64,000 nucleotides of DNA from an uncultured Eubacteriales bacterium (lineage in GTDB: Bacteria > Bacillota > Clostridia > Oscillospirales > Oscillospiraceae), in the NCBI GenBank assembly GCA_900546485.1, contig URDK01000002.1, positions 1-64,000 of the forward strand, read 5' to 3'. A program made the position numbers and the translations under genes. The notes beneath the pieces were generated by a model that did no database searches, had not been told where the DNA came from, and saw only the letters and a program-made list of their open reading frames with translations. The stretch's first letter is position 1. The number at the start of each line of letters is the position of its first letter. Shown here piece by piece: positions 36,214 to 44,789 of the stretch.

Positions 36214-36873
36214 TTACTTCAGCTTCAGGAGCAAATGGAGGACGTGGATGAACTTTTCCGTGAGCTCTGGCCCAAGGGCGTCGTCGTCGGGCCGGGCGCA
36301 GCGCTCTTCCAGGAGCTTGCGGAAATAGCATATGGACATGTCGTTTATCATGTCCGTATGCTCGCGGCTGACGAGCCCCGCGTCGGCGAGCGGCGCGATG
36401 ACGACATCGCAGCGCTGCTTGAGCGAGCCGCCCTTGAGCATGTCGTATATGCTTCCGGAGATGTCGGCCAGCTGCTCGGGATAGAGTTCATAGTACTTGT
36501 CGATGGTGTCCTCGAGAGGGATCTTGTTTTTTGTGAAGAAAAGGCGATAAAACACTTGCGGATAGGTAAAGGCGTATTTGCAGAAGAGCCCCCAGGTGTG
36601 CATATATGCGGCCAGCGGCTCCTTCATGAGGGACATATCGGCCGCGAGGGCGCGGCAGTACTGCTCGAGAAAGCTGACCGACGCGAGATTGATGAGCTCG
36701 TCTACGTTTTTGAAGTAGAGATATATCGTGGCACTGTTATAGTACAACAGGGAGGCTATCTTTCGGATGGAGACATGCTCTATACCCTCAGTGGACATGA
36801 TCTCCCTGGTCGCCTGGATAAAGGCTGTCAAGGTTTTCCGGCAATCGCCTTCGCTGTTCCTGGCTCTGCCCAT
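36214..36873 (-). CDS. TetR-family regulator 1
   Basis: This 219-residue regulator has an N-terminal TetR helix-turn-helix (STEGIEHVSIRKIASLLYYN, then SATIYLYFKNVDELI at about residues 28-62) and a helical ligand domain. The start at 36873 has GGAGGG upstream. It lies downstream of grdB on the same strand, probably as the last gene of the grdE-grdB unit. It is clearly paralogous to the regulator at 40016-40669. One or both are candidates to bind TAATCGCGATTA. Confidence 0.9.
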   Translation of the reverse strand: MGRARNSEGDCRKTLTAFIQATREIMSTEGIEHVSIRKIASLLYYNSATIYLYFKNVDELINLASVSFLEQYCRALAADMSLMKEPLAAYMHTWGLFCKYAFTYPQVFYRLFFTKNKIPLEDTIDKYYELYPEQLADISGSIYDMLKGGSLKQRCDVVIAPLADAGLVSREHTDMINDMSICYFRKLLEERCARPDDDALGPELTEKFIHVLHLLLKLK

Positions 36874-36980
36874 ATTGCAAACCCTCCGACGGTTCAAGGA
36901 TCATAGTTTGACTGTTCCCCGCCTGGTGTGCCTTGTAATATATGATTTCTACTCTTGCGTGATATGGGAAGTATCACACA

Positions 36981-37008
36981 ACGGGCGTCGCCAGCCAGCG
37001 GCGCCCGT
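36981..37008 (-). terminator. Hairpin between grdB and tetR 1
   Basis: GC-rich arms (36981-36992 and 36998-37008) pair with one mismatch. The tract after it on the minus strand is TTGTGTGAT. It may reduce readthrough from grdB into tetR. Confidence 0.5.
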
Positions 37009-37068
37009 CTGTATATGTGAGAGGACAAGCTCCAACAGGGAGGGAATTTCGACCGGATCAGAGCCTCC

Positions 37069-38388
37069 TCAAGTTTTCACTTTGAACACTGTCTGCTCTG
37101 TGACCGGAGTTGCGAGCGCCTTAAGCGCAACGCCGACCCGGTAGTAACGCAGCTTCCACTGCTCCTCCTTGGGCGTGTTGGGATCTCCAAGGGGATAGGG
37201 AATAGAGATGGTGGGCACGATCCTGTTCGCGCCGACCGTGATCGAGACAGGCACAAGGTTGCACATGTGCACGACAGGATAACCGGCCTTCTCGAACTCT
37301 TTGACCATCGTTGCGCCGCAACGAGTGCAGGTCCCTCATGTAGAGCCCATGATGATGGCGTCTACATGGTCCTCCTTGAAGAATGGTATCATTTCACGCG
37401 CCATACGGCGTGCCTCGGCCTCCGTGGTGCCGGCGCCGACAGTAGAATAGAAGAAGTTGTGAAGTCTGCCTATGACGCCCTCCTTCTCGTACGCGCGCAT
37501 GGCGTCGAGGGGTACGATTACGTTCGGGTCGTCGTTTGCAGCAGCAGGATCAAAGCCTGCGTGGATAGTTTTGAACACTCCGGCCTCGAGTCTGTCCATG
37601 CCGGTGATGTCATAGCGCCCCCAGCGGGTGGCGGAAGCGGATTGTATCCTGTCCGGGTTGTCCACGGGGACGATGCCGCCAGTAGTGACCAGGGCTATGG
37701 TGGCCTTGCTCAGGTCCGCGACGGGCGGGGCGATGGGGACGAGCTCCTTCTTGGGGATGACAAGCTCGGTCTGATAGGGCTGGCCGGTCATCTTCTTGAT
37801 GAGCATTTGTACGCCGCGGTAGGCGGCGGTGTTCTCGCGCTTGTCCTCCAGAAAACGCTCGTGACGGCAGCCGCGGGCGAAGTAGCCCTCGATGTCCGCG
37901 CCGAGAGAGGGCTCGCCGGCGAGCACCTTGTTGACATAGGCGACCATTGCGGTGACGTCTTTTCTCATCTTCACGGCACCGTTGCCGCCCTTGAAGATGA
38001 TGACGTCCTGCTTGAACATCTCCACGCCGGGGTTCTCCACGTTCATGGAGGTCACGGCGGGCACGCCAAGCTTGTCCTCTATGGCCTTGCAGATGTAGCC
38101 GCAGGCCACGCCGTAACGCCCTGCCTGGAACGCGGGGCCGGCAATGAACATGTCGAACTTTACGCCCTCAAGCAGCTTCATGATGCGATCGACAGCCTCG
38201 TCTGTGTTCGAGCCCATGAAGTTGTCGCCGCAGATTATGGTGTGCGTTACCTGTGCGTCTTTGAGCGCAGCATTGATGGCCATGGAGGGGCCCACAGTGC
38301 CTTCTATGATATAGGGCTCCTGATCGGCCTTGTCCTCGCCGCCCACGCCGCCGAAAAACTGATTCAGGTAACAAACCACATTTTTCAT
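37069..38388 (-). CDS. grdB: Selenoprotein B subunit of glycine/betaine-type reductase, GrdB (Sec351)
   Basis: This 439-residue selenoprotein subunit of substrate-specific protein B binds the amine (with the pyruvoyl subunit) and transfers the carboxymethyl group to GrdA. It starts MKNVVCYLNQFFGGVGGEDKA at 38388 with AGGAG upstream. The UGA at codon 351 (37336-37338) lies in MGST-Sec-GTCTRCGATMVKEFE and is followed by about 90 more residues to TGA 37069. The UxxCxxC motif and position match characterised GrdB/GrdH proteins. It could be the betaine (GrdH) or sarcosine (GrdF) form; I use the generic symbol. Confidence 0.93.
37308..37324 (-). promoter_or_regulatory. Candidate SECIS hairpin of grdB
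   Basis: TCGTTGCG and CGCAACGA form a perfect 8-bp stem around a single base (in practice a 3-5-base loop), starting 11 bases after the UGA on the minus strand. It fits a bacterial SECIS. Confidence 0.65.
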
Positions 38389-38424
38389 GCGCTTTCTCCT
38401 TTCTGTACGAAGTCCTGAAGCTGA

Positions 38425-39753
38425 TCAGAACTCCGCCATAGTTTTGACCGAAAATCCGGAGATATGGTCCCCGCAGAACCAGTTGTTGTCCTCCATGATG
38501 ATGGAGCCGTCGTCCCTGGCGGACTTGCCGAGGACCTCATCGTAGCCCCAGGAGCCGGACATGCCGTCGCGGTTCATCGCCTCGAGGCAGCCTATGACCG
38601 TCTTGCATGCTGGGAGACGGGTGAGCTCAGACACGTTGCCGGTGGAGACCAGCGCCGTCATCTTCTCGTCGAGGGTGACCAGCGGCTGCGAGCGGCCGTC
38701 GCGTCCGGTGCACTCGTTGGAGATGCCGACGACGGGGATGCCCGCGTCCTCGAGTATCACCTGGCAGCGCACATAGTCCGTATCTGGGTTGCCGTAGCCC
38801 TCCTCGGTGACTATCGCGTAGTCCACGCCTAGGTTGAGTGCTATATTGCGTACCATGACCGCGGCGCGCTCCTTCTGGTCGAGGGCGACATTGAGCATGG
38901 ACATTATAACGCCGACGAAGTTCAGGCTCTTGCCGTCCTCGGCGAAGAGCTCCTTGATGGTGGGGAAGTTCTGCATCTCATAGGTGGACCACTTGGAGGA
39001 CGAGGGCATGAACGAGCCGGAGATTATGCAGCCGTCCAGCACCTCGGTAGGGCTGAGGAAGGTGGGCAGATACTTGTTCATATCCCAGCCGTAGAGAAGG
39101 TCGTTGTAGCCGAGCGCCTCCATTTGGGACTGCGGCTGCAGCACGATGGCCACGTTGGGCAGCTTGGCGCGCTCCTCGGAGCGCTTCAGAATGGGGTCGA
39201 ACACATACTCCTCGGTGTCCTCGGCCGCGATGTCCTTGGCGATCTGGCCGATGTACTCGGCAAAGCGGTGGCCTGCCCAGCGCAGCGCGTGGTTGCACTT
39301 TTGCTGCTCGTGCCGCTCAAAGTCCTCGTCCGTCTCTCCCACCAGGCAGATGTTGATGAGCTTGGACCAGTAGGTGTGCTTTGCCCCTTCGCCGCCCATA
39401 TCAATGACGCCGTCGCCGAATGAGCCGTAGGTGCCGCCAACAACAGTGCCGCAGCAGCCCTTGAAGGCTTTGAGCTCGCCGTCGCCCGCCGGGGCCACGT
39501 CGCCCGTGACGCCGGGGAATACGCAACGGTCGTCCATGCGGCAGCGCGGCTCTATGGTCTCTATGACAGGCACGATGCGGGTGTCGTCGCCGGGTCTGGC
39601 GATGACGATGTCAAGGGAAGTGATGTGGTCGTCGCACTCCATGAGGTAGTCGATGGCGGCCTTCTTGTTGATTGTAAGAATGCCCTCATTAAAGGAATTT
39701 TCTTCCCCCAAGCGGACATCCTTGACGTGTAAGTTTCCGATGGTTAGCTTCAT
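38425..39753 (-). CDS. grdE: Pyruvoyl-type proprotein subunit of protein B (GrdE/GrdG/GrdI family)
   Basis: This 442-residue proprotein in the family is cleaved to make a pyruvoyl group that forms a Schiff base with the amine substrate. It opens MKLTIGNLHVKDVRLGEE and contains TFLSPTEVLDGCIISGSFMPS (231-251) and EEGYGNPDTD (318-326), then NECTGRDGRSQ (347-355). Around the cleavage region, glycine-type GrdE has an Asn-Cys pair. Here I see Cys242 and a Ser-rich SGSFMPSSS instead, so the substrate may be betaine, sarcosine or another amine. It is the first gene of grdE-grdB, 36 bases from grdB, next to a BCCT transporter unit. Confidence 0.88.
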   Translation of the reverse strand: MKLTIGNLHVKDVRLGEENSFNEGILTINKKAAIDYLMECDDHITSLDIVIARPGDDTRIVPVIETIEPRCRMDDRCVFPGVTGDVAPAGDGELKAFKGCCGTVVGGTYGSFGDGVIDMGGEGAKHTYWSKLINICLVGETDEDFERHEQQKCNHALRWAGHRFAEYIGQIAKDIAAEDTEEYVFDPILKRSEERAKLPNVAIVLQPQSQMEALGYNDLLYGWDMNKYLPTFLSPTEVLDGCIISGSFMPSSSKWSTYEMQNFPTIKELFAEDGKSLNFVGVIMSMLNVALDQKERAAVMVRNIALNLGVDYAIVTEEGYGNPDTDYVRCQVILEDAGIPVVGISNECTGRDGRSQPLVTLDEKMTALVSTGNVSELTRLPACKTVIGCLEAMNRDGMSGSWGYDEVLGKSARDDGSIIMEDNNWFCGDHISGFSVKTMAEF

Positions 39754-39841
39754 CAGATCACTCCTCTCACGAATGCCGTAAGGTTGATTAAGTTGTGTGT
39801 TTTGGGAACCTTGATAAAAAAGTCGGGCCCTGACTTTTATC

Positions 39842-39878
39842 TAATCGCGATTATAATGAAATGTGAAGCATTTGTCAA
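39842..39878 (-). promoter_or_regulatory. grdE promoter overlapped by palindromic operator
   Basis: Minus-strand -35 TTGACA (39873-39878) and -10 TATAAT (39850-39855) are 17 bases apart. The perfect TAATCGCGATTA (39842-39853) overlaps the -10 box. The grdE start is 89 bases downstream. Confidence 0.85.
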
Positions 39879-39929
39879 CCGTCGTAAAAAAATAAATGCC
39901 CATATAAAAACAAAAAACTCTGGTAAAAA

Positions 39930-39983
39930 GCAACAAAAAGCGCCAAGCATTAACGCAGGCTGGTGACCTGCGCTGCTTGGCGC
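39930..39983 (-). terminator. Terminator of tetR gene 2
   Basis: Outer arms 39940-39948 and 39975-39983 pair perfectly, with an inner GCAGG/CCTGC stem. On the minus strand it is followed by TTTTTGTTGCTTTTT. Confidence 0.88.
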
Positions 39984-40015
39984 ATTATCCTGACACCGTC
40001 AGAGAGCGGAGTTAC

Positions 40016-40669
40016 TCAGTATTCTTTTAGAAGGTATTTGATGCCCCGAAGGAAGTCGCCCTTCAGTTCTGAAATGGACCTTTCACCGGGGACGCAGGCG
40101 TCCTCTAAAAACTTACGAAAGTAGCAAACGGTGATGTCGTTGACGACGTCCACATCCTTCTCGCTCAGCAGCCCGTCGTCGGCGAGCAAGCGGAGGACCT
40201 TCAGGTTCCGGTCGCTCAGGTTGCCGGAGAGGAGCATGTCGCGCACGGAGCCGCCAGCATTTTCGATCTGCTCGGGGAACATGGCGTAGTATTTTTCAAT
40301 AAGCTTGCCTAGCGGCAGAGTGTGCCGGCCAAAAAAAAGCTGGTAGTACACCCGAGAATTCCTGAAAGCGTAGTCGCAGAAGAAGTCCCATGTCCTCATA
40401 TAGAGGTCGTAAGATGAGATGTGCTCAGGCAGGGAAGCGCAGAGTGCTCTGCAATAGTCCTCAAGGTAGCTTATAGCTGAGAGGGTCACAAGTTCGTCTA
40501 GATCCTTGAAATACAGATACATCGTTGCGCTGTTACATCCGGTTTTCCTTGCTACCTTGCGTATCGACACATACTCTATGCCTTCCTCGTCGATTATCTC
40601 TCGGGCAGCGTTGATATAGCCACTTATGACACGGTTGCGTTCTGCATCGGTATATTTCGCTCTTCCCAT
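40016..40669 (-). CDS. TetR-family regulator 2
   Basis: This 217-residue regulator has a TetR helix-turn-helix at about residues 28-62 (DEEGIEYVSIRKVARKTGCN, SATMYLYFKDLDELV) and a ligand domain colinear with regulator 1 (DITVCYFRKFLEDAC versus DMSICYFRKLLEERC). It stands between the divergent grdE and BCCT units, with its own promoter carrying a variant operator, so it is probably autoregulated. It is the best candidate for the local regulator of the selenium/reductase regulon. The effector is unknown; an amine substrate or a selenium or redox signal would be plausible. Confidence 0.9.
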   Translation of the reverse strand: MGRAKYTDAERNRVISGYINAAREIIDEEGIEYVSIRKVARKTGCNSATMYLYFKDLDELVTLSAISYLEDYCRALCASLPEHISSYDLYMRTWDFFCDYAFRNSRVYYQLFFGRHTLPLGKLIEKYYAMFPEQIENAGGSVRDMLLSGNLSDRNLKVLRLLADDGLLSEKDVDVVNDITVCYFRKFLEDACVPGERSISELKGDFLRGIKYLLKEY

Positions 40670-40722
40670 TGTTTCCCGTTTGTTAAAACGGCCTCCTGAC
40701 TATAGAGATAGTTTTCTAATCA

Positions 40723-40751
40723 ATTGTAATCTAAATCGGCGCGATTATCAA
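40723..40751 (-). promoter_or_regulatory. tetR 2 promoter with variant operator
   Basis: Minus-strand -35 TTGATA (40746-40751) and -10 TACAAT (40723-40728) are 17 bases apart. The imperfect palindrome AATCGGCGCGATT (40734-40746) fills the spacer. Confidence 0.6.
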
Positions 40752-40784
40752 GAGTTTAATCATTCCGGCCCGTTTCGTTTCTGC

Positions 40785-40828
40785 TTGACAAGACTTTGGC
40801 AGATATACTATAATTATAATCACGATTA
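40785..40828 (+). promoter_or_regulatory. BCCT promoter with operator
   Basis: Perfect -35 TTGACA (40785-40790) and perfect -10 TATAAT (40809-40814) are 18 bases apart. TAATCACGATTA (40817-40828, one mismatch to the palindrome) begins two bases after the -10 box, over the start site. Confidence 0.85.
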
Positions 40829-40917
40829 TTAAATGCGAAGCCTGTTCTTTTACGGAGCCGCTGTCCTGGGAACCGCAGCCGCTCTTCTAAAACGATATAA
40901 TTGGGAGCGCATTCGAT

Positions 40918-42438
40918 ATGAAAAAAAACAATATCGTGTTTCTTGCAGCGGTGGCGATAGTATTCATCATCTCCGCCTGCGGCCTTTTCTTCCCGGAGGA
41001 GTTCGCCTCCGCCGCCGGGGCTGTGTTCAGCGCGCTTACCGGCAATTTCGACTGGCTGTACACCCTCTCCATGGCTCTCTTTGTGGGTTTTTCTGTATGG
41101 ATCGGCTTCTTCAGCAAGTACAAAAATATGCGCCTGGGCGCGGACGACTCCAAGCCGGAGTACAGCACCGCGTCGTGGTTCGCCATGCTCTTTTCTGCCG
41201 GCATGGGCATCGGCCTGGTGTTCTGGAGCGTGGCAGAGCCGATGAGCTTCTTCGCCGAGCCCCTGGGGGCTGAGCCCGGGACGCCGGAGGCGCTGCGCTT
41301 TGCCATGACCAAGGCCTTTCTACACTGGGGCATCCACCCCTGGGCAAACTACACGGTCATCGCCCTCGCCATTGCCTATATGCAGTACCGCCGCGGCAAG
41401 TCGGCCATGATAAGCTCGCTGATGATCCCGCTCTACGGCGACCGGGGCGCCCGGGGGCCGCTGGGAAAGGTGATAGACATCTTCGCCCTGCTCGCCACCG
41501 TCGGCGGCGTGTGCACCACGCTCGGCCTCGGCGTCATGCAGATAAACTCCGGCATGAACTATCTCTTCGGCCTCGAGATCACGCCACAGGTGGTCATCAT
41601 CACGGTGGTGGTGCTGACCGTCATCTACGTCTCCACTGCGGTGGCCGGCGTAGAGAAGGGCAGCGCCATCGTCTCCAACGCCAACGTCATAATCGCCGGC
41701 GCGGTGATGGTGCTGATGTTCATAATCGGCCCCACGGGCGACATACTCAACAATCTCATAGAGGGCATAGGCGAGTATTTCACGGACTTCATCTCCAACA
41801 GCTTCGCCATGGGCGCCTTCGGCGGCGAGGACTGGTACAGCAGCTGGACCATCTATTACTGGGCCTGGTGGATAGCCTGGTCACCCTTCACCGGCTCCTT
41901 CATCGCGCGCATATCCAAGGGCCGCACGGTAAAGGAATTCGTCACCGGCGTGCTCTTCCTGCCTGCGATAGCCTCCGTGATCTGGTTCGCCATCTTCGGC
42001 ACCCTGGGCACGGACCTCGGCCTCGGCGCGGCGAGGGAGGCCATCACATCCACCGCCACGGCGCTCTTCTACGTGCTGGACCACTACCCGCTCGGGCGCA
42101 TCTTCTGCTATGTCATGCTCATCCTGGTCTGCACCTTCTTCTGCGCCAGCGCCACCAGCGCCACCATCACGCTCGGCACCTATTCCGAGGGCGGCACGCT
42201 CAACCCCTCCAACCGCAGCAAGGTCATCTGGGGCCTGCTGCTGGCCATGCTGTCGCTCTCGCTCATGCTCTCGTCCGACAACGGCATAGACATGCTAAAG
42301 ACCATATCCATCGTTGTCGGCTTCCCCTTCGCCATCATAAAGCTTGTGTCCATGGCCGCCTTCGGCAAGGCTCTCCGCGAGGAGAACCCCGAGGCGATAG
42401 AGGCGGCATACAGGGCCTCCGGGCCGCAGGCAAGGTGA
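40918..42438 (+). CDS. BCCT-family betaine/choline/carnitine transporter
   Basis: This 506-residue membrane protein has 12 predicted spans. It carries the BCCT signature WAWWIAWSPFTGSFIARISKGRT and the earlier SAGMGIGLVFWSVAEP motif. It imports a quaternary or methylated amine by ion or substrate exchange. Placed beside a GrdE/GrdB pair that may be betaine-type and under the same operator, it probably feeds that reductase. Exact substrate not determined. GGGAG lies about ten bases before the ATG. Two DUF3841 genes follow in the operon. Confidence 0.92.
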   Translation: MKKNNIVFLAAVAIVFIISACGLFFPEEFASAAGAVFSALTGNFDWLYTLSMALFVGFSVWIGFFSKYKNMRLGADDSKPEYSTASWFAMLFSAGMGIGLVFWSVAEPMSFFAEPLGAEPGTPEALRFAMTKAFLHWGIHPWANYTVIALAIAYMQYRRGKSAMISSLMIPLYGDRGARGPLGKVIDIFALLATVGGVCTTLGLGVMQINSGMNYLFGLEITPQVVIITVVVLTVIYVSTAVAGVEKGSAIVSNANVIIAGAVMVLMFIIGPTGDILNNLIEGIGEYFTDFISNSFAMGAFGGEDWYSSWTIYYWAWWIAWSPFTGSFIARISKGRTVKEFVTGVLFLPAIASVIWFAIFGTLGTDLGLGAAREAITSTATALFYVLDHYPLGRIFCYVMLILVCTFFCASATSATITLGTYSEGGTLNPSNRSKVIWGLLLAMLSLSLMLSSDNGIDMLKTISIVVGFPFAIIKLVSMAAFGKALREENPEAIEAAYRASGPQAR

Positions 42439-42442
42439 CGGA

Positions 42443-43015
42443 ATGGAGACCATTATCGCCTGGACCCGGCAGGTGCCGCAGGTGCTCGACGAGCTCGAGG
42501 CCACGGGGCGCTATTACGTGCGCGAGGAGTACGTGCGGCGCAAAAACGGCGAGATATCCGACTACTATCTCGAGCTGTACCGCTGGTATACGGAGAGGTG
42601 CAGAAGTCTCATCCATATCGCGCCCGGACTCACCCTGCCCATCTGGCTGTCCCTGACCGAGGATTCGCGCCTTCCCGCCGCGCCGAACACGGTGGCGCTG
42701 ACGCTCGAGGTGCCGAGGGACGCGCTCGTCATCGTCGACGCCGACAAGTGGGGATACCGCGTGAACGACTGGTACGTGCCCCTCAACGCCGCCGACGAGC
42801 GCCGCCACAACGAGGAGCTGCGCCGAGCCGGGATAGGCAACGAGGCCCTGCTGATCATGACCGGCAAGGGGAACTTCTACCCTCAGTTCAGGCAGAAGAT
42901 CATCCGCAGCTGGGACAGGGTCTTTACAAGCCCGTCTGCAAACATGTCGAACAACATCGGCACCGTCTGGGAGATAAAGTCCGAGTGGGTGAAGAAGGTG
43001 GAACGCTATGGATAA
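42443..43015 (+). CDS. DUF3841 protein 1
   Basis: This 190-residue soluble protein matches DUF3841: RQVPQVLDELEATGRYYVREEYVR at the start, the LPIWLS-like W motif, and LEVPRDALVIVDADKWGYRVND in the middle. Family function is unknown. It starts five bases after the BCCT stop and overlaps its paralogue by eight bases, so the three genes are one operon. It shares order and motifs with the next protein (VEVPRD/SIPRD, RRxxIRxSWxRxF). Confidence 0.72.
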   Translation: METIIAWTRQVPQVLDELEATGRYYVREEYVRRKNGEISDYYLELYRWYTERCRSLIHIAPGLTLPIWLSLTEDSRLPAAPNTVALTLEVPRDALVIVDADKWGYRVNDWYVPLNAADERRHNEELRRAGIGNEALLIMTGKGNFYPQFRQKIIRSWDRVFTSPSANMSNNIGTVWEIKSEWVKKVERYG

Positions 43016-43568
43016 GGTAACGCTCTACACCGCGCAGCGGCAGATCGTGCTCGACACAATAGAGCGCGACGGGGTGTACTACGTCAAGCGCGAGTACATA
43101 AAGGCCAAGTACGGCGAGTCCGCCTGGGTGTTCGCCGAGGCCTACGCCTTCTTCCGACAGATGGCTCCCAGATATCTGCCCTGCCCGCCGGAGGCGGAGA
43201 GCGGCATCTGGTTGTATCAGGACCCACGTTGGACCTACGCCACGCCGGACACCAGCCTCATCGAGCTCAGCATCCCACGCGACAAGGTGCTCTTCTTCGA
43301 CTTCAGACTCTGGAACAGGATACTCAACCTGGAGTACATCGGCGCAGACGAGCGCGACGAGCGGGAGTTTGCAGAGCAGCTCAGGCGCCTCGGCCTCGGC
43401 GACACGCGAAAGCTCTTTACCACGGCTTTCTACCCCCTGGAGAAACGGCGGGTAAGGGAGAGCTGGAACCGACTCTTTTCGAGCGGCGGCTGCGAGCCGA
43501 TATACCTGCAGGCCGCGAGCTGGGAGCTCAGGAGAGAGTGGATCGTCGACATAAAAACCGCACAGTGA
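43008..43568 (+). CDS. DUF3841 protein 2
   Basis: This 186-residue paralogue of the preceding protein has QRQIVLDTIERDGVYYVKREYIKAKYG at the start, then SGIWLYQDP, LSIPRDKVLFFDFRLWNRILN and VRESWNRLFSSG. No signal peptide or membrane segment. It is translated from inside the end of the first gene and followed by a strong terminator. Its conserved placement behind a transporter hints at an accessory or regulatory job, but this is inference only. Confidence 0.72.
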   Translation: MDKVTLYTAQRQIVLDTIERDGVYYVKREYIKAKYGESAWVFAEAYAFFRQMAPRYLPCPPEAESGIWLYQDPRWTYATPDTSLIELSIPRDKVLFFDFRLWNRILNLEYIGADERDEREFAEQLRRLGLGDTRKLFTTAFYPLEKRRVRESWNRLFSSGGCEPIYLQAASWELRREWIVDIKTAQ

Positions 43569-43570
43569 CA

Positions 43571-43602
43571 AAAGAGGTATGGCCTGTGTGCCATACCTCT
43601 TT
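43571..43602. terminator. Bidirectional terminator between convergent units
   Basis: A perfect 13-bp stem (43571-43583 with 43590-43602) with AAA at its left edge and a TTTTTT run at its right edge serves the BCCT operon and the minus-strand glycosyltransferase. Confidence 0.92.
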
Positions 43603-43607
43603 TTTGT

Positions 43608-44789
43608 TCATTCGAGCAGCCGGGCGCAGACGGCGCGCCAGGTGAGCGCTGAGAGGTCCGGGTGCGGCGGCGGCGCGGTGGCCGCGCGCTCTATCGCCCC
43701 GGCCAGCCTCCGCTCAAAATCGGGCAGGCTGCCCACGGCGGGCGTGTCCATGTCCAGCAGCGGGGGAGGGGCGACGAACTCCACGCCGTGTCCCGGGACG
43801 AAATCGTCCAGGTGCCGCCTTATGCCCGGCAGGTCCGTGCACACGGCCCTTGCGCCGCAGGCGAGCGCCTCGAGCAGCACGAGAGGGAAGCCCTCGTAAA
43901 ACGACGGCAGCACAAAGACGTCCGCCCACGAGTACTGCTCAGAAAGCTGCTGCGCATCGAGGCGGCCGCAGAGCTCTATGTCTGCGCCGGACCCGGCTAT
44001 CGCGGAGCGCACCCGCTCGAACTGCGCCACGCCGCCCCAGCCTCCGGCGAGGCGCAGAGAGCAGCCGCCGCGCGGCGCGTGCAGGTATTTCAGGGCGTTT
44101 ATCAGGCAGAAAACGCCCTTTTTCTCGGATATCTTGCCCGCGAACAGCAGCCGGAGGCCCTCGTGCTCCGACCTCAGGCCGCGGTCATAAAAAACGGTGT
44201 CGTTGTACCCGGTGCCGCAGAGGGAAATGCGTCCCGCCTCCACGCCGAAGCAGTCGGCGGCCTCCTCGCGCTGGGCGCGGTGGAGGCAGTATATCCTGTC
44301 GAGCCGTCGTATGCCGCCGATTATCTCTGCGCGCCGGAGCGGGTTGGTGCGAAGCTGGCGGATGTCGGTGCTGTGGCAGACCCCGACGACCCGCCGCTCC
44401 GGGAAGAGCCGCCTCACGAGCGCCGTCAGCAGGTAGAGGTGGTGGCAGACCAGCACGTCCGGGTCGAACTCCTCCACCGCGCGGCGCAGCACGAGCGCAA
44501 AGGCGTGCTCGAACTGCTCCGCCATCTCCGGGGTCATGTCGCGGTAGCGCGTGCTCTCATACGGCATCTCGTCGCTCATCCCAGCCACGGGGAAGGGCAG
44601 CTCCGGCGTGCCAAACTGCACCGGATAAAAGCGGGTGCCCTCAGGAAAGACGGTGCTGTCGTCCGGCGCGACTCCGGCAACCACGGCGTTTTCGTGCCCC
44701 AGCCGGGCAAAGGCGCGCACTGTCTCCGTCAGGAAGACCCCGCTGCCGGTGGAGTGCGGCTTCTGCGCCGTGACGGAAAGTATCCTCAC
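43608..44789 (-). CDS. Glycosyltransferase, GT4-like
   Basis: This 393-residue GT-B-fold enzyme has an N-terminal acceptor domain (ILSVTAQKPHSTGSGVFLTETVRAF) and the donor-domain motif LLFAGKISEKKGVFCLINAL. FYEGFPLVLLEALACGARAV is the E-x7-E nucleotide-sugar motif. The GTG start at 44789 has GGAGG upstream and overlaps the hydrolase stop (GTGA), so translation is coupled. Its acceptor is unknown. The pairing with a metallo-hydrolase under the selenium-regulon operator is unexpected. Confidence 0.86.
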   Translation of the reverse strand: MRILSVTAQKPHSTGSGVFLTETVRAFARLGHENAVVAGVAPDDSTVFPEGTRFYPVQFGTPELPFPVAGMSDEMPYESTRYRDMTPEMAEQFEHAFALVLRRAVEEFDPDVLVCHHLYLLTALVRRLFPERRVVGVCHSTDIRQLRTNPLRRAEIIGGIRRLDRIYCLHRAQREEAADCFGVEAGRISLCGTGYNDTVFYDRGLRSEHEGLRLLFAGKISEKKGVFCLINALKYLHAPRGGCSLRLAGGWGGVAQFERVRSAIAGSGADIELCGRLDAQQLSEQYSWADVFVLPSFYEGFPLVLLEALACGARAVCTDLPGIRRHLDDFVPGHGVEFVAPPPLLDMDTPAVGSLPDFERRLAGAIERAATAPPPHPDLSALTWRAVCARLLE

